Positions 35,476-44,337 are shown, counted from the stretch's first letter. The stretch is DNA of 64,000 bases from Microbacterium sp. 3J1 (GCF_001049495.1 NZ_CDWI01000014.1:338727-402726); one strand, 5' to 3'. Numbers and translations are program-made. The notes: generated by a model from the letters alone, not told the origin.

Positions 35476-37377
35476 TCAGGACGCCCGGAGGTTCTCGGCG
35501 GGACGCAGTCTGGCTGCTCGGATGGATGCAAAGGCACCGCCGGCGCTCGACACGACGACGCCCAGCAAGACAGCGAGCGGCATCAGCGTGAGATCGAAAA
35601 CAGGCGCCCATCGCTGGCTGATCGTGACTGTCAGGATGGCCATCATGCCGACGAAAAGGCCCCCGACTCCGCCCAGGAGTCCGACGTACACGGCTTCGAC
35701 CGTGATCAGGATTCCGATGTCGCGCTCCTTCGCACCCAAGGCCTTCCGCATGCCGATTTCGCCTCTGCGCGCGTTGACGGCCATGAGTGTCGTGTTCACC
35801 AGCGCCGCGATCGCGACGAGGAGAGCGAGAAGCGTGAACGAGACAAGAGTCGCTTGCACGCCCGCCTCGATCTGGCCCCTCAACTGCCCATCATCCGTGG
35901 GGGCCACGATTGAGATCCGCTCCGGAGCGAAGGGATTGATCGCTGGAGCGAGCTGCGACGCGACCTGAGGAGCGGCGCCAGCCATCGTCCTCACCAGCAG
36001 TGTGGCGTCTGACCCCACTTCGTCCAGGTCGGAAGCGTCGGCGCCGAGCACCAGTTCGCCCCGCAGGAGAGGGAGCCGCTGAGAATCAGTGATGAGACCG
36101 GCGACCACGTACCGTTCACCAGCCACCTGCACCGTGGGAGCCGATGCGATGTCGCCGAGTTCGAGATCCCTGGCGAGCAGGTCGCCGACGTACGCCTCGC
36201 CGGGCGCGAGAGTGCCCTGGTGCCATGGTGCGACGTCGATCTCGACCCTCGCTGCTTCTTCGAGGTCCCCTGCCACCATGTGGGGTTGCACCTGCGCCGT
36301 CGCGGATGCTGTCGATACCGCGGTCGCAGCCACGTCGACGACGATCACGGCGGCTTCTACACCTGCCACCGACCGTGCGGTCGCGGGGGTGTCCATGAGC
36401 GGTTCGGAGTCCGGCAACGGGGTGGTCCACGAGGCGGACACTTCGCGATTGAGGTGCGCGTCGAATGTCTCAGACACCTGGGCGTGCGCGGATGCGGAAA
36501 GGCCGAGGGTGGTGATGGAAAGCGCCACCGCGATCACCACGGCCAGGCATTGGGCGAACGTCTGAGTCCTCCGCGATGAGATCGAGGCCCAGGCATCCGC
36601 CAGCATGTCAGTGGCGCGAATGACGGTCCGGGTCTCCTCAGGCGTCTCGGCGGTTTCATCCTCCGGTGGATTCGCGGGGGTCTCCCTGAGAGCGCGCGTC
36701 TCCGTGTCCGAAACCACGACTCCGTCCGAGACGCGGATTATCCGGTCTGCACGTGCCGCGACCTCCGGAGAGTGCGTCACGATGACGACGGCAGCTCCGT
36801 TCCGATTCACTCGCTCCAGCTCATCGAGAACGAGTTCGGCGTTGGCGGAATCGAGGTTTCCTGTCGGTTCGTCGGCGAGGACGAGCTGAGCATCACCGGC
36901 CATCGCGCGTGCGATCGCGATTCTCTGGCGTTGCCCGCCTGACAGGGTCGACGTGTTCTGCCAGGCGCAGTCGTGCAATCCGACTGCCGCGAGTGCGCGA
37001 ATCGAGTCCTTCTGTCGCGGACGCAGTGCGACTCCACGGTAGAGCAGGTTCAGCCCGACGCTGTCGATCGCCGGGCGCCGCTCCAACAGGTGGAATGCCT
37101 GGAAGATGAACGCGATGTGTCGCGCTCTCAATCTCGCGGCGTCACCGCGATTGACCCGCCCTGGACGTGTCCCGGCGAGGAGATATTCGCCGGAGGAAGG
37201 ATCGTCAAGCAGCCCCAGGACATTCAACAGCGTGCTCTTCCCGCCGCCGGACGGGCCCACGATGGCGACGAACTCGCCTTCGCTGATCTTCAAGGAGACA
37301 CTGCGCAGCGCGTGAACCTCCGGTCCGCGAGGCGGCGTGTAGGTTCGCGAGACCCGCCGCAGCTCGATCAACGTCAC
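35476..37377 (-). CDS. MacB-like fused ABC ATPase-FtsX permease (cluster 1)
   Basis: A 633-residue fusion. Residues 1-225 are an ABC ATPase of the LolD/MacB type: Walker A GPSGGGKSTLLN, Q-loop FQAFHL, signature LSGGQRQRIAIARA, Walker B LVLADEPTGNLD, switch VTHS. Residues 260-633 are a MacB/FtsX permease with one early transmembrane helix (FAQCLAVVIAVALSITTLG), a large extracellular domain and three C-terminal helices (first about VSFTLLALLVAIAALVNTTLM, then RRGEIGMRKALGA). In cluster 2 the same two proteins are separate genes. The start overlaps the fusion-protein gene stop (ATGA). GC is lower than in flanking genes. Confidence 0.92.
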   Translation of the reverse strand: MTLIELRRVSRTYTPPRGPEVHALRSVSLKISEGEFVAIVGPSGGGKSTLLNVLGLLDDPSSGEYLLAGTRPGRVNRGDAARLRARHIAFIFQAFHLLERRPAIDSVGLNLLYRGVALRPRQKDSIRALAAVGLHDCAWQNTSTLSGGQRQRIAIARAMAGDAQLVLADEPTGNLDSANAELVLDELERVNRNGAAVVIVTHSPEVAARADRIIRVSDGVVVSDTETRALRETPANPPEDETAETPEETRTVIRATDMLADAWASISSRRTQTFAQCLAVVIAVALSITTLGLSASAHAQVSETFDAHLNREVSASWTTPLPDSEPLMDTPATARSVAGVEAAVIVVDVAATAVSTASATAQVQPHMVAGDLEEAARVEIDVAPWHQGTLAPGEAYVGDLLARDLELGDIASAPTVQVAGERYVVAGLITDSQRLPLLRGELVLGADASDLDEVGSDATLLVRTMAGAAPQVASQLAPAINPFAPERISIVAPTDDGQLRGQIEAGVQATLVSFTLLALLVAIAALVNTTLMAVNARRGEIGMRKALGAKERDIGILITVEAVYVGLLGGVGGLFVGMMAILTVTISQRWAPVFDLTLMPLAVLLGVVVSSAGGAFASIRAARLRPAENLRAS

Positions 37378-38657
37378 GAACTTCCCACCCGAACCTGATC
37401 GCCTTCCTGTAGCGACGATGGACGCAACGGCACTATCGCCGCTTTGCCGTCGAGAGTGCCGAGGAGGGTCACCTCGACCTCTGCGAATTCCCCGTCCGAT
37501 CGGCTGACCACGACGACCTGATGGGTATCGCCTCGGTCGATCACCGCGATCGCGGGTACGAGGAGTGCGTCCTCGGCCACAACGATCTGCGATGCGACGA
37601 CACGCACTTCTGTACTGGTCATCTGAAGCGGTTCGGAGGGGACCACCGTGACTGTCGATCTGCTCTGCGTGTCGTCCTGCTCGGACTGTCCCTCCATCGA
37701 TTCGTCCTGCGAGCCCGATTCGATCGCCTCGATGCTGGACACGGTTCCCTTCACTACCGAGCCTCCTGTGTCGATGGAGACCTCATCCCCTTGAGCGATC
37801 GAGGTCAGATCCGCCGGCACGGCCTCGAATGTCACGGTGGTCGTCGTCGAACCGAGAGCGATGTCAGTCTCGCCCTCGACTCCGACGGCAGTCCCGACGG
37901 CGAGCTCACCCAGTGAGACGGCCGGAAGGACTGTGACACCGAGGATCTCGGAGAACGGAATGAAAGCCTCGCTCGTTGCGGGGGCGGCTTCGGATTCGTT
38001 GCCCGTCTCTGGGCTTGCTTGCCCGGGCTCAGACCTCGAGGTGCTCGACCCGTCGTGGGCCCCACCATCACGGGTGGCCGGGGTGTAGCCGTTCTTTGAA
38101 TACCACTGCCGAACAGCCGCCTCAGTCTGCGAGCCGAAATGGCCGTCAACGTCGAGGGAATACCCCAGACGCTCCAGCGTCTCCTGAATGGCGCTCACGT
38201 CCGGGCCCTGGTCGCCGAGTCCTACATCACGGTAGAAGGCGAAAGCAGATCGGACGACGAAGACGGGCCGTCCGTTGACTTCACTCAAGACCTCACCGGT
38301 GCTCATCGCCGCACCCTCCGCAACGGGATGTCCCGTGATCACCGAACGCAACGCGCCGGACGGCACCGCTAAACTCAGTGACTCCTCGTGCTCGGCGACC
38401 ACGCTCCCGGAGAACGCAGTCTGTCGAACGAGGTTCCCGGTGGAAACCGTGGCAAGAACCGGGCTCGGTGTCGGTGGGGCCGCGGCAGCATCACGTTGTG
38501 CCGTCGACTGGAAAACCGTCGCAAGTGCCCACCCACCACCCAGTGCGACGACAGCCGACAGGGCGATGATCACCGCCATGATCCGCCCGCCGGCGGGTCT
38601 GCGCGGGAGCGGGACGACCACTTGTTCGAGGTCTCCGCCCCTCCGACCGGGATTCAT
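37374..38657 (-). CDS. HlyD/MacA-like membrane fusion protein with peptidoglycan-binding module (cluster 1)
   Basis: A 427-residue protein. A transmembrane anchor sits at about residues 26-48 (IMAVIIALSAVVALGGGWALA), with barrel and lipoyl-like halves on either side of an inserted PG_binding_1 module (DQGPDVSAIQETLERLGYSLDVDGHFGSQTEAAV). A Ser/Gly-rich linker follows in place of a long coiled coil. The C-terminus LVPAIAVIDRGDTHQVVVV is typical of MFPs. It probably links the ABC exporter to the wall. It overlaps the lipoprotein gene by 4 nt and the ABC gene by 4 nt. Confidence 0.88.
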   Translation of the reverse strand: MNPGRRGGDLEQVVVPLPRRPAGGRIMAVIIALSAVVALGGGWALATVFQSTAQRDAAAAPPTPSPVLATVSTGNLVRQTAFSGSVVAEHEESLSLAVPSGALRSVITGHPVAEGAAMSTGEVLSEVNGRPVFVVRSAFAFYRDVGLGDQGPDVSAIQETLERLGYSLDVDGHFGSQTEAAVRQWYSKNGYTPATRDGGAHDGSSTSRSEPGQASPETGNESEAAPATSEAFIPFSEILGVTVLPAVSLGELAVGTAVGVEGETDIALGSTTTTVTFEAVPADLTSIAQGDEVSIDTGGSVVKGTVSSIEAIESGSQDESMEGQSEQDDTQSRSTVTVVPSEPLQMTSTEVRVVASQIVVAEDALLVPAIAVIDRGDTHQVVVVSRSDGEFAEVEVTLLGTLDGKAAIVPLRPSSLQEGDQVRVGSS

Positions 38658-39553
38658 TGCGATGGTGCGTTCTCGGCGATCGTCATCTTCAGTTCCGCAG
38701 TATGGGCCACTGCTTCGTTTCTGATTCGGTCGAGCTTGTCACGGTTGTTCTCCACAAGAGCTTCTTGAGCCGCCCATTCGGTCTGGTACCGCACTTCGGT
38801 GTAGCCGCTGGCATCCCGGCAACGAGCGTCAGCCTCCGCGATGGCTATTTCTTCCGCCGTCGGTCCATCCGTCAGATTCGGGCCATAGATTCCGTACTCC
38901 TCGGCCATCGCGGGAGTCGGCATCTCGCTCCATGGATCTTTCGGCAGGTCGAACGTCACGGCTTTCGAGAGACAGGACTTCCAGGACCGGGCTGCGTCTC
39001 GAATGGCAGCACTCGACGATATTTCGTCGCGCGCTTGCATTTCGAGGCTCGCGATATAGTTCAGCCCGTCTACGTCGACGACCGTCTGGTCGCCACGTGC
39101 ATCGTCCCCGCACGCCACGAATCGCGCGCGAAACGCACCGTCCGGCTCGTAACTGTTGGCAAAAGCGCTGAACTCGGACCAAGCGTCGGCCTCGGCAGGA
39201 TTCGGCACCGGTGCATCGTGGTAGCCGTATCGACGGGCAATATCCGCGTTGAATATCTTGAGGGCCGTGCTGTTGACAGTTTCAGGCTGAGGGAACTCAG
39301 TATCCTGCCACGGTACGGGCCATTCGTAGCCTTGCGCCTCAAGGCATTTCGCAATGAGCAGCTGCTCCGCATAGTTGCTCAGCGACGGATTGAACACCTT
39401 GAACTCGTCCAGCGGCATTGTCCACATCGATTCGTTCTGCACGACGCCGGCATGTTCGGCCTTCGGTGCAGCGCAACCTGCGATGGAAGCCAGGACACCG
39501 ACCAGGGCCGCCGCCGAAGCAATATGTCGGCGGCGGCCTCTCTGGGAACTCAC
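38654..39553 (-). CDS. lipoprotein with four conserved Cys (cluster 1 paralogue)
   Basis: A 299-residue lipoprotein: basic signal, hydrophobic core and lipobox ASIAGC (lipidated Cys27). The mature part has Cys70 (AKCLEAQGYEW), Cys148 (FVACGDD), Cys194 (SWKSCLSKA) and Cys245 (ARCRDASGY), with a YGY at 109-111. The 53012-54028 protein has the same pattern at Cys72, 178, 227 and 298 and YGY at 109-111. The C-terminus is helical and charged. Function unknown; the four Cys suggest two disulfides outside the membrane. The GTG 39553 overlaps the stop of the 48-codon ORF (GTGA). Confidence 0.82.
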   Translation of the reverse strand: MSSQRGRRRHIASAAALVGVLASIAGCAAPKAEHAGVVQNESMWTMPLDEFKVFNPSLSNYAEQLLIAKCLEAQGYEWPVPWQDTEFPQPETVNSTALKIFNADIARRYGYHDAPVPNPAEADAWSEFSAFANSYEPDGAFRARFVACGDDARGDQTVVDVDGLNYIASLEMQARDEISSSAAIRDAARSWKSCLSKAVTFDLPKDPWSEMPTPAMAEEYGIYGPNLTDGPTAEEIAIAEADARCRDASGYTEVRYQTEWAAQEALVENNRDKLDRIRNEAVAHTAELKMTIAENAPSQ

Positions 39554-39696
39554 CAGCACCTGGCTTGGCACTCACCCAGCGAAGCACTCCCGTGCGCATC
39601 GCGTGTCGAAGCGTCGGTTGCAGCCACCAGAATCGCAGTTGCACCTACGAAGGACTTTCTGGACTGCGCTCGCTTCTGGATCCTCTTCTGAACCAT
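39550..39696 (-). CDS. 48-aa signal-peptide-like small ORF, coupled to lipoprotein gene
   Basis: An ORF of 48 codons. It has a Lys/Arg-rich N-terminus (MVQKRIQKRAQSRKS), a short hydrophobic core (FVGATAILVAA), then a hydrophilic tail ending in GECQARCW with two Cys. A GGGGGG tract lies 7 nt before the ATG, and the TGA overlaps the lipoprotein GTG (GTGA), as do all other junctions of this operon. A promoter is placed 50 nt upstream. It may be a secreted peptide, a coupling leader, or a decayed gene; the sequence alone cannot decide. Confidence 0.5.
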   Translation of the reverse strand: MVQKRIQKRAQSRKSFVGATAILVAATDASTRDAHGSASLGECQARCW

Positions 39697-39750
39697 GCGG
39701 TACCCCCCGGTACTGATACAGCCAGCAACCTGCCGTTGGCCTCGGCGATC

Positions 39751-39780
39751 AGATTAGACGGGCGCGGGTTTCTTCCTCAA
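39751..39780 (-). promoter_or_regulatory. promoter of cluster 1 operon
   Basis: On the minus strand TTGAGG (39780-39775), an 18-nt spacer, then TAATCT (39756-39751). Transcription would start near 39744, 48 nt before the small ORF ATG. Confidence 0.5.
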
Positions 39781-39826
39781 TACGGTGTGGAGCTTATATA
39801 TCGCGACACGCCCCACGGACCACGCG

Positions 39827-39867
39827 CGAAAGAGGGCCCCCGCATTTCTGCGGAAGGCCCTCTTTCG
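39827..39867. terminator. terminator between tRNA-Pro and cluster 1
   Basis: A 12-bp outer stem (39827-39838 with 39856-39867) encloses an inner CCGCA-TTTC-TGCGG hairpin; the outer arm ends in CTCTTTCG. It insulates tRNA-Pro from the accessory operon. Confidence 0.8.
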
Positions 39868-39918
39868 TCGCCAACTCCGTGCCGGATCTCTCCGTCCGAG
39901 GTTTGGCATCCTCATATG

Positions 39919-39995
<77 letters not shown>

Positions 39996-40099
39996 TTGTC
40001 CGGCGCTCACGCGCAGGCAACTCCCCTATCTTAGCCCCACCGCGAGCTGGTCCGCGAACCGAGCGGATGCCGGGCGTTGCGACTGTCGGGGGCCAGGGG

Positions 40100-40105
40100 T
40101 ACGTT
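40100..40105 (+). promoter_or_regulatory. -10 box TACGTT, leaderless acetyltransferase promoter
   Basis: TACGTT is followed by 7 nt and ATG 40113. Confidence 0.45.
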
Positions 40106-40112
40106 CACCTGC

Positions 40113-40697
40113 ATGGTGACGATCACTACGGAAGTGGCGACGACTGCCCGATGGGACGACGTGCAGCGCGCTCTCACAGGCGGCGGCGACGGAGCGAGCT
40201 GCCAGTGCATCTGGCCGATGCTCAGCAACAAGGACTGGGACATGACCACCACGCCGCAGCGCACCGAGATGTTCCGCGACGAGATCGATCAGGGCCCACC
40301 GCCCGGGTTGATCGCCTACGTCGACGGAGACGCGGCCGGGTGGATCCGCATCGGCCCGCGGACACGCCAGGCCCGCGTGCCGCGTACCCGGATGATCGCT
40401 GCGGCGTCGACGGAGCCTTTCGACGATGAGTCGGTATGGGCCGTGACGTGCTTCGTCGTTCGGAAGGAGCACCGGGGTCAGGGTCTCAACCTCGAACTGC
40501 TCCGCGCGGCGGTCGACTATGCCAGACGGTCGGGCGCCCGGCTCATCGAGGGATACCCGGTCGACACGAAGGGCTCGAAGCAGCGAGCGAACGACCTCTT
40601 CCACGGAACGCTCGGCACGTTCCTCGCCATCGGGTTCACAGAACAGACGGAGATGAAGCCGGGCCGCGCCCTCGTGTCGCTGGACCTCACGTCGTGA
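40113..40697 (+). CDS. GNAT-family N-acetyltransferase
   Basis: A 194-residue acetyl-CoA-dependent acetyltransferase fold. It has PGLIAYVDGDAAGWIRIGPR (beta strands 2-4), AVTCFVVRKEHRGQGLNLELLRAAVDYA (motif A, Q/RxxGxG/A as HRGQGL) and ARLIEGYPVD. The N-terminal CQCIWPM segment with two Cys and NDLFHGTLGTFLAIGFTE match a small GNAT subfamily common in actinobacteria. Substrate unknown. The ATG is leaderless. Confidence 0.88.
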   Translation: MVTITTEVATTARWDDVQRALTGGGDGASCQCIWPMLSNKDWDMTTTPQRTEMFRDEIDQGPPPGLIAYVDGDAAGWIRIGPRTRQARVPRTRMIAAASTEPFDDESVWAVTCFVVRKEHRGQGLNLELLRAAVDYARRSGARLIEGYPVDTKGSKQRANDLFHGTLGTFLAIGFTEQTEMKPGRALVSLDLTS

Positions 40698-40752
40698 TCC
40701 TCGAGTCCAAGCTGCCGCGTGCTCCGTGAGCGATCAGGACGACGAAGACGGC

Positions 40753-40758
40753 TAGCGT
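40753..40758 (+). promoter_or_regulatory. -10 box TAGCGT, leaderless promoter
   Basis: TAGCGT is followed by 7 nt and ATG 40766. Confidence 0.5.
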
Positions 40759-40765
40759 GGACTCC

Positions 40766-41218
40766 ATGAGCGAGCACCCGACCATCGACGATCCCGAGCT
40801 CGGCACGCTGGTGCGAGCGACCACCGAGTTGAGCGATGGCACGGTGCTCACCCACGACTGGTACGCGGGAACCCTGGAGATCGACGGAGCGGATCTCGAG
40901 ATCATGCTCGAGGGCACCTCTGCAGACGAGGCTCGCACGCTCGTTCCCCGCGTCCGGCAGACGATCGCGGCGCTCGGCGTGCTTCGACGACTGGCCACGG
41001 ATGCTGTGGTGACGGCGTTCAGCACCGGCACCCCCGAACAGCACGAGCTCGACGAGGCGGCATCCGACCTCTCTCTCGACACCATCGAAGCGTCGACAGA
41101 CGCGACTGTCGTCCTTCATTTCACGGACAACTGCGGAAATCACTTCCCCGAGGGGTATTGGCCTGCTGTGCATCTCGGCACCGACGGCCAGATCACCCGG
41201 GTCACCGTCGAATCCTGA
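40766..41218 (+). CDS. hypothetical acidic protein
   Basis: A 150-residue acidic protein with alternating strands (TVLTHDWYAGTLEIDGADLEIML) and a C-terminal FTDNCGNHFPEGYWPAVHLGTDGQITRVTVE. The ending resembles DUF2004/DUF2262-type immunity-like proteins, but this is uncertain. The start is set by a leaderless -10 box; an in-frame GTG at 40757 overlaps that box. Confidence 0.75.
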   Translation: MSEHPTIDDPELGTLVRATTELSDGTVLTHDWYAGTLEIDGADLEIMLEGTSADEARTLVPRVRQTIAALGVLRRLATDAVVTAFSTGTPEQHELDEAASDLSLDTIEASTDATVVLHFTDNCGNHFPEGYWPAVHLGTDGQITRVTVES

Positions 41219-41243
41219 CCGCAGGATGACGGCATCCCGCCCC

Positions 41244-41249
41244 TACGAT
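41244..41249 (+). promoter_or_regulatory. -10 box TACGAT, leaderless small-ORF promoter
   Basis: TACGAT is followed by GGACGG and ATG 41256 (6 nt). Confidence 0.5.
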
Positions 41250-41255
41250 GGACGG

Positions 41256-41369
41256 ATGCATCGCCGCCCGTCGCTCGCCCTGCCGCTCGGGGCCTTCACG
41301 CCCTTCACGCTCAGCCAGGGCATCATCGTGGCCGGCGCGCTCGTCACTCTGCGAAGGAGAACGGTCTGA
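41256..41369 (+). CDS. 37-aa predicted membrane peptide, leaderless
   Basis: A short ORF: basic MHRRPS, a hydrophobic middle (LALPLGAFTPF, then GIIVAGALVTL), then basic RRRTV. This looks like a single-span membrane peptide. It has a leaderless -10 spacing of 6 nt, and its TGA overlaps the ATG of the S4 gene (TGATG), so it would be co-translated. AAGGAG for the S4 gene lies within its last codons. It could equally be a leader for that gene. Confidence 0.5.
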   Translation: MHRRPSLALPLGAFTPFTLSQGIIVAGALVTLRRRTV

Positions 41370-41755
41370 TGGCGAATGCCGTGCGTGTCGACAGCTGGCT
41401 CTGGGCGATCCGCGTCTACAAGACACGGTCGGCCGCGACGACTGCATGCCGCGCGGGACATGTTCGTGTGAACGGCGACAAGGTCAAGGCCGCACAGCAG
41501 GTGCGGATCGGCGACGAGCTGCGGATTCGCATCGCCGGATTCGATCGGATCCTCGTCGTGCGCCAGCTCCTCGTGAAGCGGGTGGGGGCGCCGATCGCCG
41601 CTCTGGCATACGAGGACCGCACCCCCGAACGCGAACCGCAGGCCATGCTCGGCGTGCGCGATCGCGGCGCAGGACGGCCGACGAAACGCGAGCGGCGTGA
41701 CATCGATCGGCTGCGGGGGCGCAGCGACGAGGGTCCCGGCATGTTCCAGGGCTGA
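41369..41755 (+). CDS. S4-domain RNA-binding protein, Hsp15/RqcP-like
   Basis: A 128-residue protein with an N-terminal S4 domain (VRVDSWLWAIRVYKTRSAATTACRAGHVRVNGDKVKAAQQVRIGDELRIR) and an Arg-rich C-terminal tail (GRPTKRERRDIDRLRGR). Hsp15 (HslR) homologues bind stalled 50S subunits carrying peptidyl-tRNA in ribosome quality control (family knowledge). AAGGAG lies 9 nt before the ATG. Confidence 0.9.
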   Translation: MANAVRVDSWLWAIRVYKTRSAATTACRAGHVRVNGDKVKAAQQVRIGDELRIRIAGFDRILVVRQLLVKRVGAPIAALAYEDRTPEREPQAMLGVRDRGAGRPTKRERRDIDRLRGRSDEGPGMFQG

Positions 41756-41784
41756 CCCCGGGCGGGCGAGTCAACGCCGCACGG

Positions 41785-42726
41785 TCAGCGTCGCTCGTCG
41801 CGGTCGAGGACGCCGCGCAGCCACCCCGCCGAGCGCACCTGCTCCGCGCCGGCGCGAGCCACCCGCTCCTGCAGCTCCCTGTCGCTCGTCACTGCGGTGA
41901 CCCGCTGACCCTCACGCACCCGACGCTCCACCTCGGCGACGATCGCATCATCACCGGCAGCATCCGCGGCGACGACCGAGACCACGGCCGCGGGCAGCAG
42001 CTCGCCCGCGTCTCCGGGCTGGGGTGCATCGATGCCCCGCGCCTGCCCTTCGACCACGAGGGCGATCTCGGGGAACCATTCCGTCCCGCCCGTGCCGAGG
42101 ACGGGTGCGGACACCGACAGGCCGTCGAGACGTTCCGCCAGACGAGAGGCCGCTCCCGCCCGATCCTTCCACCACCCGTCGGGTACGGAGCCCACGACGT
42201 TCGCCGAGTCCACGACCAGGGCGGGCCTCACGGAGAGCAGCTCCCGGAGCAGGGGCCATGCGCTGCCGAAGCCGGGATGCAGCGGACGGGAATCCACCTC
42301 GGCGACCGGAACCCACTCGAGCGCCACGCTCTCGGGGTCGCTGATCACGGGCTCGAACGGGTGCACCACGTCGGCGACGACCGTCGTGTACGACCAGACG
42401 CCGAGGTCGAGGACGCTCGTGAACCGCGGCCGCACCGCGCCGTCCGGAACGCCCGCTTCCTCCTGCGCCTCCCGCACGGCACCGACGATGGCGCTCTCGC
42501 CCTCGTGCATCGCTCCTCCCGGGAGTCCCCACGTGCCGCCGAAGTGGCTCCACGACACGCGATGCTGCATCAGGACGCCGCGCGCAGGGTCGAACGCCAG
42601 CAACCCCGCGGCGCCGAAGCGGCCCCAGTACTTCTCGCCCGAGGGTGCGACGACCCAGGCGTCGCCCGGGTTGCGGGGCCCATCGGGGCGACGAGGTTCG
42701 CCGGTGGCGGGAGGTACGACAGTCAC
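41785..42726 (-). CDS. NUDIX hydrolase fused to a PIN/NYN-like domain
   Basis: A 313-residue two-domain protein. Residues 35-165 are a NUDIX hydrolase with an intact Nudix box (GGAMHEGESAIVGAVREAQEEAGV). Residues 185-313 look like a NYN/PIN nuclease-type fold: strand with acidic residue ALVVDSANVVGS, GDDAIVAEVERRVREGQRVTAVTSDREL, and RSAGWLRGVLD. Asp residues in VDSAN, GDD and TSDREL occupy the places expected for metal binding. The two may act together on nucleotide-linked or RNA substrates (inference). The start GTG 42726 directly follows GAAGGG. Confidence 0.82.
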   Translation of the reverse strand: MTVVPPATGEPRRPDGPRNPGDAWVVAPSGEKYWGRFGAAGLLAFDPARGVLMQHRVSWSHFGGTWGLPGGAMHEGESAIVGAVREAQEEAGVPDGAVRPRFTSVLDLGVWSYTTVVADVVHPFEPVISDPESVALEWVPVAEVDSRPLHPGFGSAWPLLRELLSVRPALVVDSANVVGSVPDGWWKDRAGAASRLAERLDGLSVSAPVLGTGGTEWFPEIALVVEGQARGIDAPQPGDAGELLPAAVVSVVAADAAGDDAIVAEVERRVREGQRVTAVTSDRELQERVARAGAEQVRSAGWLRGVLDRDERR

Positions 42727-42816
42727 CCCTTCAGCCTGTCACAGCATCGGGGCATCGGCACCGTCCTGGTCACACGCGGGAACGCACGACCAGGACGGAG
42801 CCTTCGCATTCGCGGC

Positions 42817-44337
42817 TCAGCGCTGGCGCTTCTCGCGCACGCGCATGTTCACGACGATCGGCGTTCCCTCGAACGGGTAGATCTCACGCAGGCGGCGCTG
42901 GATGAAGCGGCGGTAGCCGGGGTCGAGGAAGCCCGTGGTGAACAGCACGAACGTCGGCGGGCGCGTCGACGCCTGCGTGCCGAACAGGATGCGCGGCTGC
43001 TTGCCACCACGGAGCGGATGCGGGTGCTCCGCGACGAGCTCGGCGAGGAACGCGTTGAACTTGCCGGTCGGAATACGACGATCCCAGTTCTCCAGCGCTG
43101 TCTCGAGCGCCGGCACGAGCTTGTCGAGGTGGCGTCCGGTCTTCGCCGAGATGTTGACTCGCGGAGCCCACGCGACGTGCGCGAGGTCCTGCTCGATCTC
43201 GCGTTCGAGATAGCGGCGACGGTCCTGGTTCTCGAGATCGTCGTCGTTGAGACGGTCCCACTTGTTGAACGCCAGCACGAGGGCGCGGCCCGACTCGAGC
43301 ACGAGGTCGATGATCCGCACGTCCTGCTCGCTGATCGTCTCCGAGACGTCGAGGACGACGACGGCGACCTCCGCCTTCTCCAGCGCGGCCGAGGTGCGCA
43401 GCGATGCGTAGAAGTCGGCGCCCTGCGCCATGTGCACGCGGCGACGGATGCCGGCGGTGTCGACCAGACGCCACAGCTTGCCGCCGAGCTCGACGACCTC
43501 GTCCACCGGGTCGCGAGTGGTGCCGGCAAGGTCGTTCACGACGACCCGCTCCTCCCCCGCCGCCTTGTTGAGCAGCGAGGACTTGCCGACGTTCGGACGG
43601 CCCAGGATCGCGACGCGGCGAGGACCGCCGATCTCCGCCTTCGCGACCGCCGAGACTTCGGGAAGCGTCTTGAGGACCTCGTCGAGGAGGTCGGCCACGC
43701 CGCGTCCGTGGATGGCGGAGACGGCATGCGGCTCCCCCAGTCCGAGGTTCCACAGCGCTGCCGCCTCAGGCTCCTGCCGCGCGTCGTCGATCTTGTTCGC
43801 GACGAGGAAGACCGGCTTGCCGCTCTTGCGCAGCAGTCTGACGACGTGCTCGTCGGTCGAGGTGGCTCCGACCATGGCGTCGACCACGAAGAGCACGACG
43901 TCGGAGAGGTCGATCGCGACCTCGGCCTGGGCGGCGACCGAGCGGTCGATGCCCTTCGCATCGGGCTCCCACCCGCCCGTGTCGACGAGCGTGAAGCGAC
44001 GATCGGCCCACTCGGCCTTGTACGTGACGCGGTCACGGGTGACACCGGGGGTGTCCTCGACGACGGCCTCGCGGCGGCCGAGGATGCGGTTCACGAGCTG
44101 CGACTTGCCGACGTTCGGTCGACCGACGATCGCCACGACGGGAAGCGCGGGCAGGAACTGGATGCCGTCCTCACCGAGCGCGATGCCCGCGAGGAGGGCG
44201 GCGTCCTCATCGTCCAGGTCGTAGTCGGCGAGCCCCTGGCGCAGCGTCTCCGCACGGGCCTCCGCGAGCTGCTCGTCGAGCGTCTCCATCTTCTCGGCGA
44301 GGTGGTCGGGGCCGCCTTCGTATTCGTCGTCAGCCAC
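42817..44337 (-). CDS. der: ribosome-associated GTPase Der (EngA)
   Basis: A 506-residue double GTPase needed for 50S maturation. An actinobacterial acidic N-terminal extension of about 65 residues precedes domain 1 ([24 protein letters not shown]). Domain 2 has [20 protein letters not shown] and NKWD, and a C-terminal KH-like domain follows ([23 protein letters not shown]). The start GTG 44337 has GGAG 6 nt upstream and overlaps the cmk stop by 8 bp. Confidence 0.96.
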   Translation of the reverse strand: MADDEYEGGPDHLAEKMETLDEQLAEARAETLRQGLADYDLDDEDAALLAGIALGEDGIQFLPALPVVAIVGRPNVGKSQLVNRILGRREAVVEDTPGVTRDRVTYKAEWADRRFTLVDTGGWEPDAKGIDRSVAAQAEVAIDLSDVVLFVVDAMVGATSTDEHVVRLLRKSGKPVFLVANKIDDARQEPEAAALWNLGLGEPHAVSAIHGRGVADLLDEVLKTLPEVSAVAKAEIGGPRRVAILGRPNVGKSSLLNKAAGEERVVVNDLAGTTRDPVDEVVELGGKLWRLVDTAGIRRRVHMAQGADFYASLRTSAALEKAEVAVVVLDVSETISEQDVRIIDLVLESGRALVLAFNKWDRLNDDDLENQDRRRYLEREIEQDLAHVAWAPRVNISAKTGRHLDKLVPALETALENWDRRIPTGKFNAFLAELVAEHPHPLRGGKQPRILFGTQASTRPPTFVLFTTGFLDPGYRRFIQRRLREIYPFEGTPIVVNMRVREKRQR

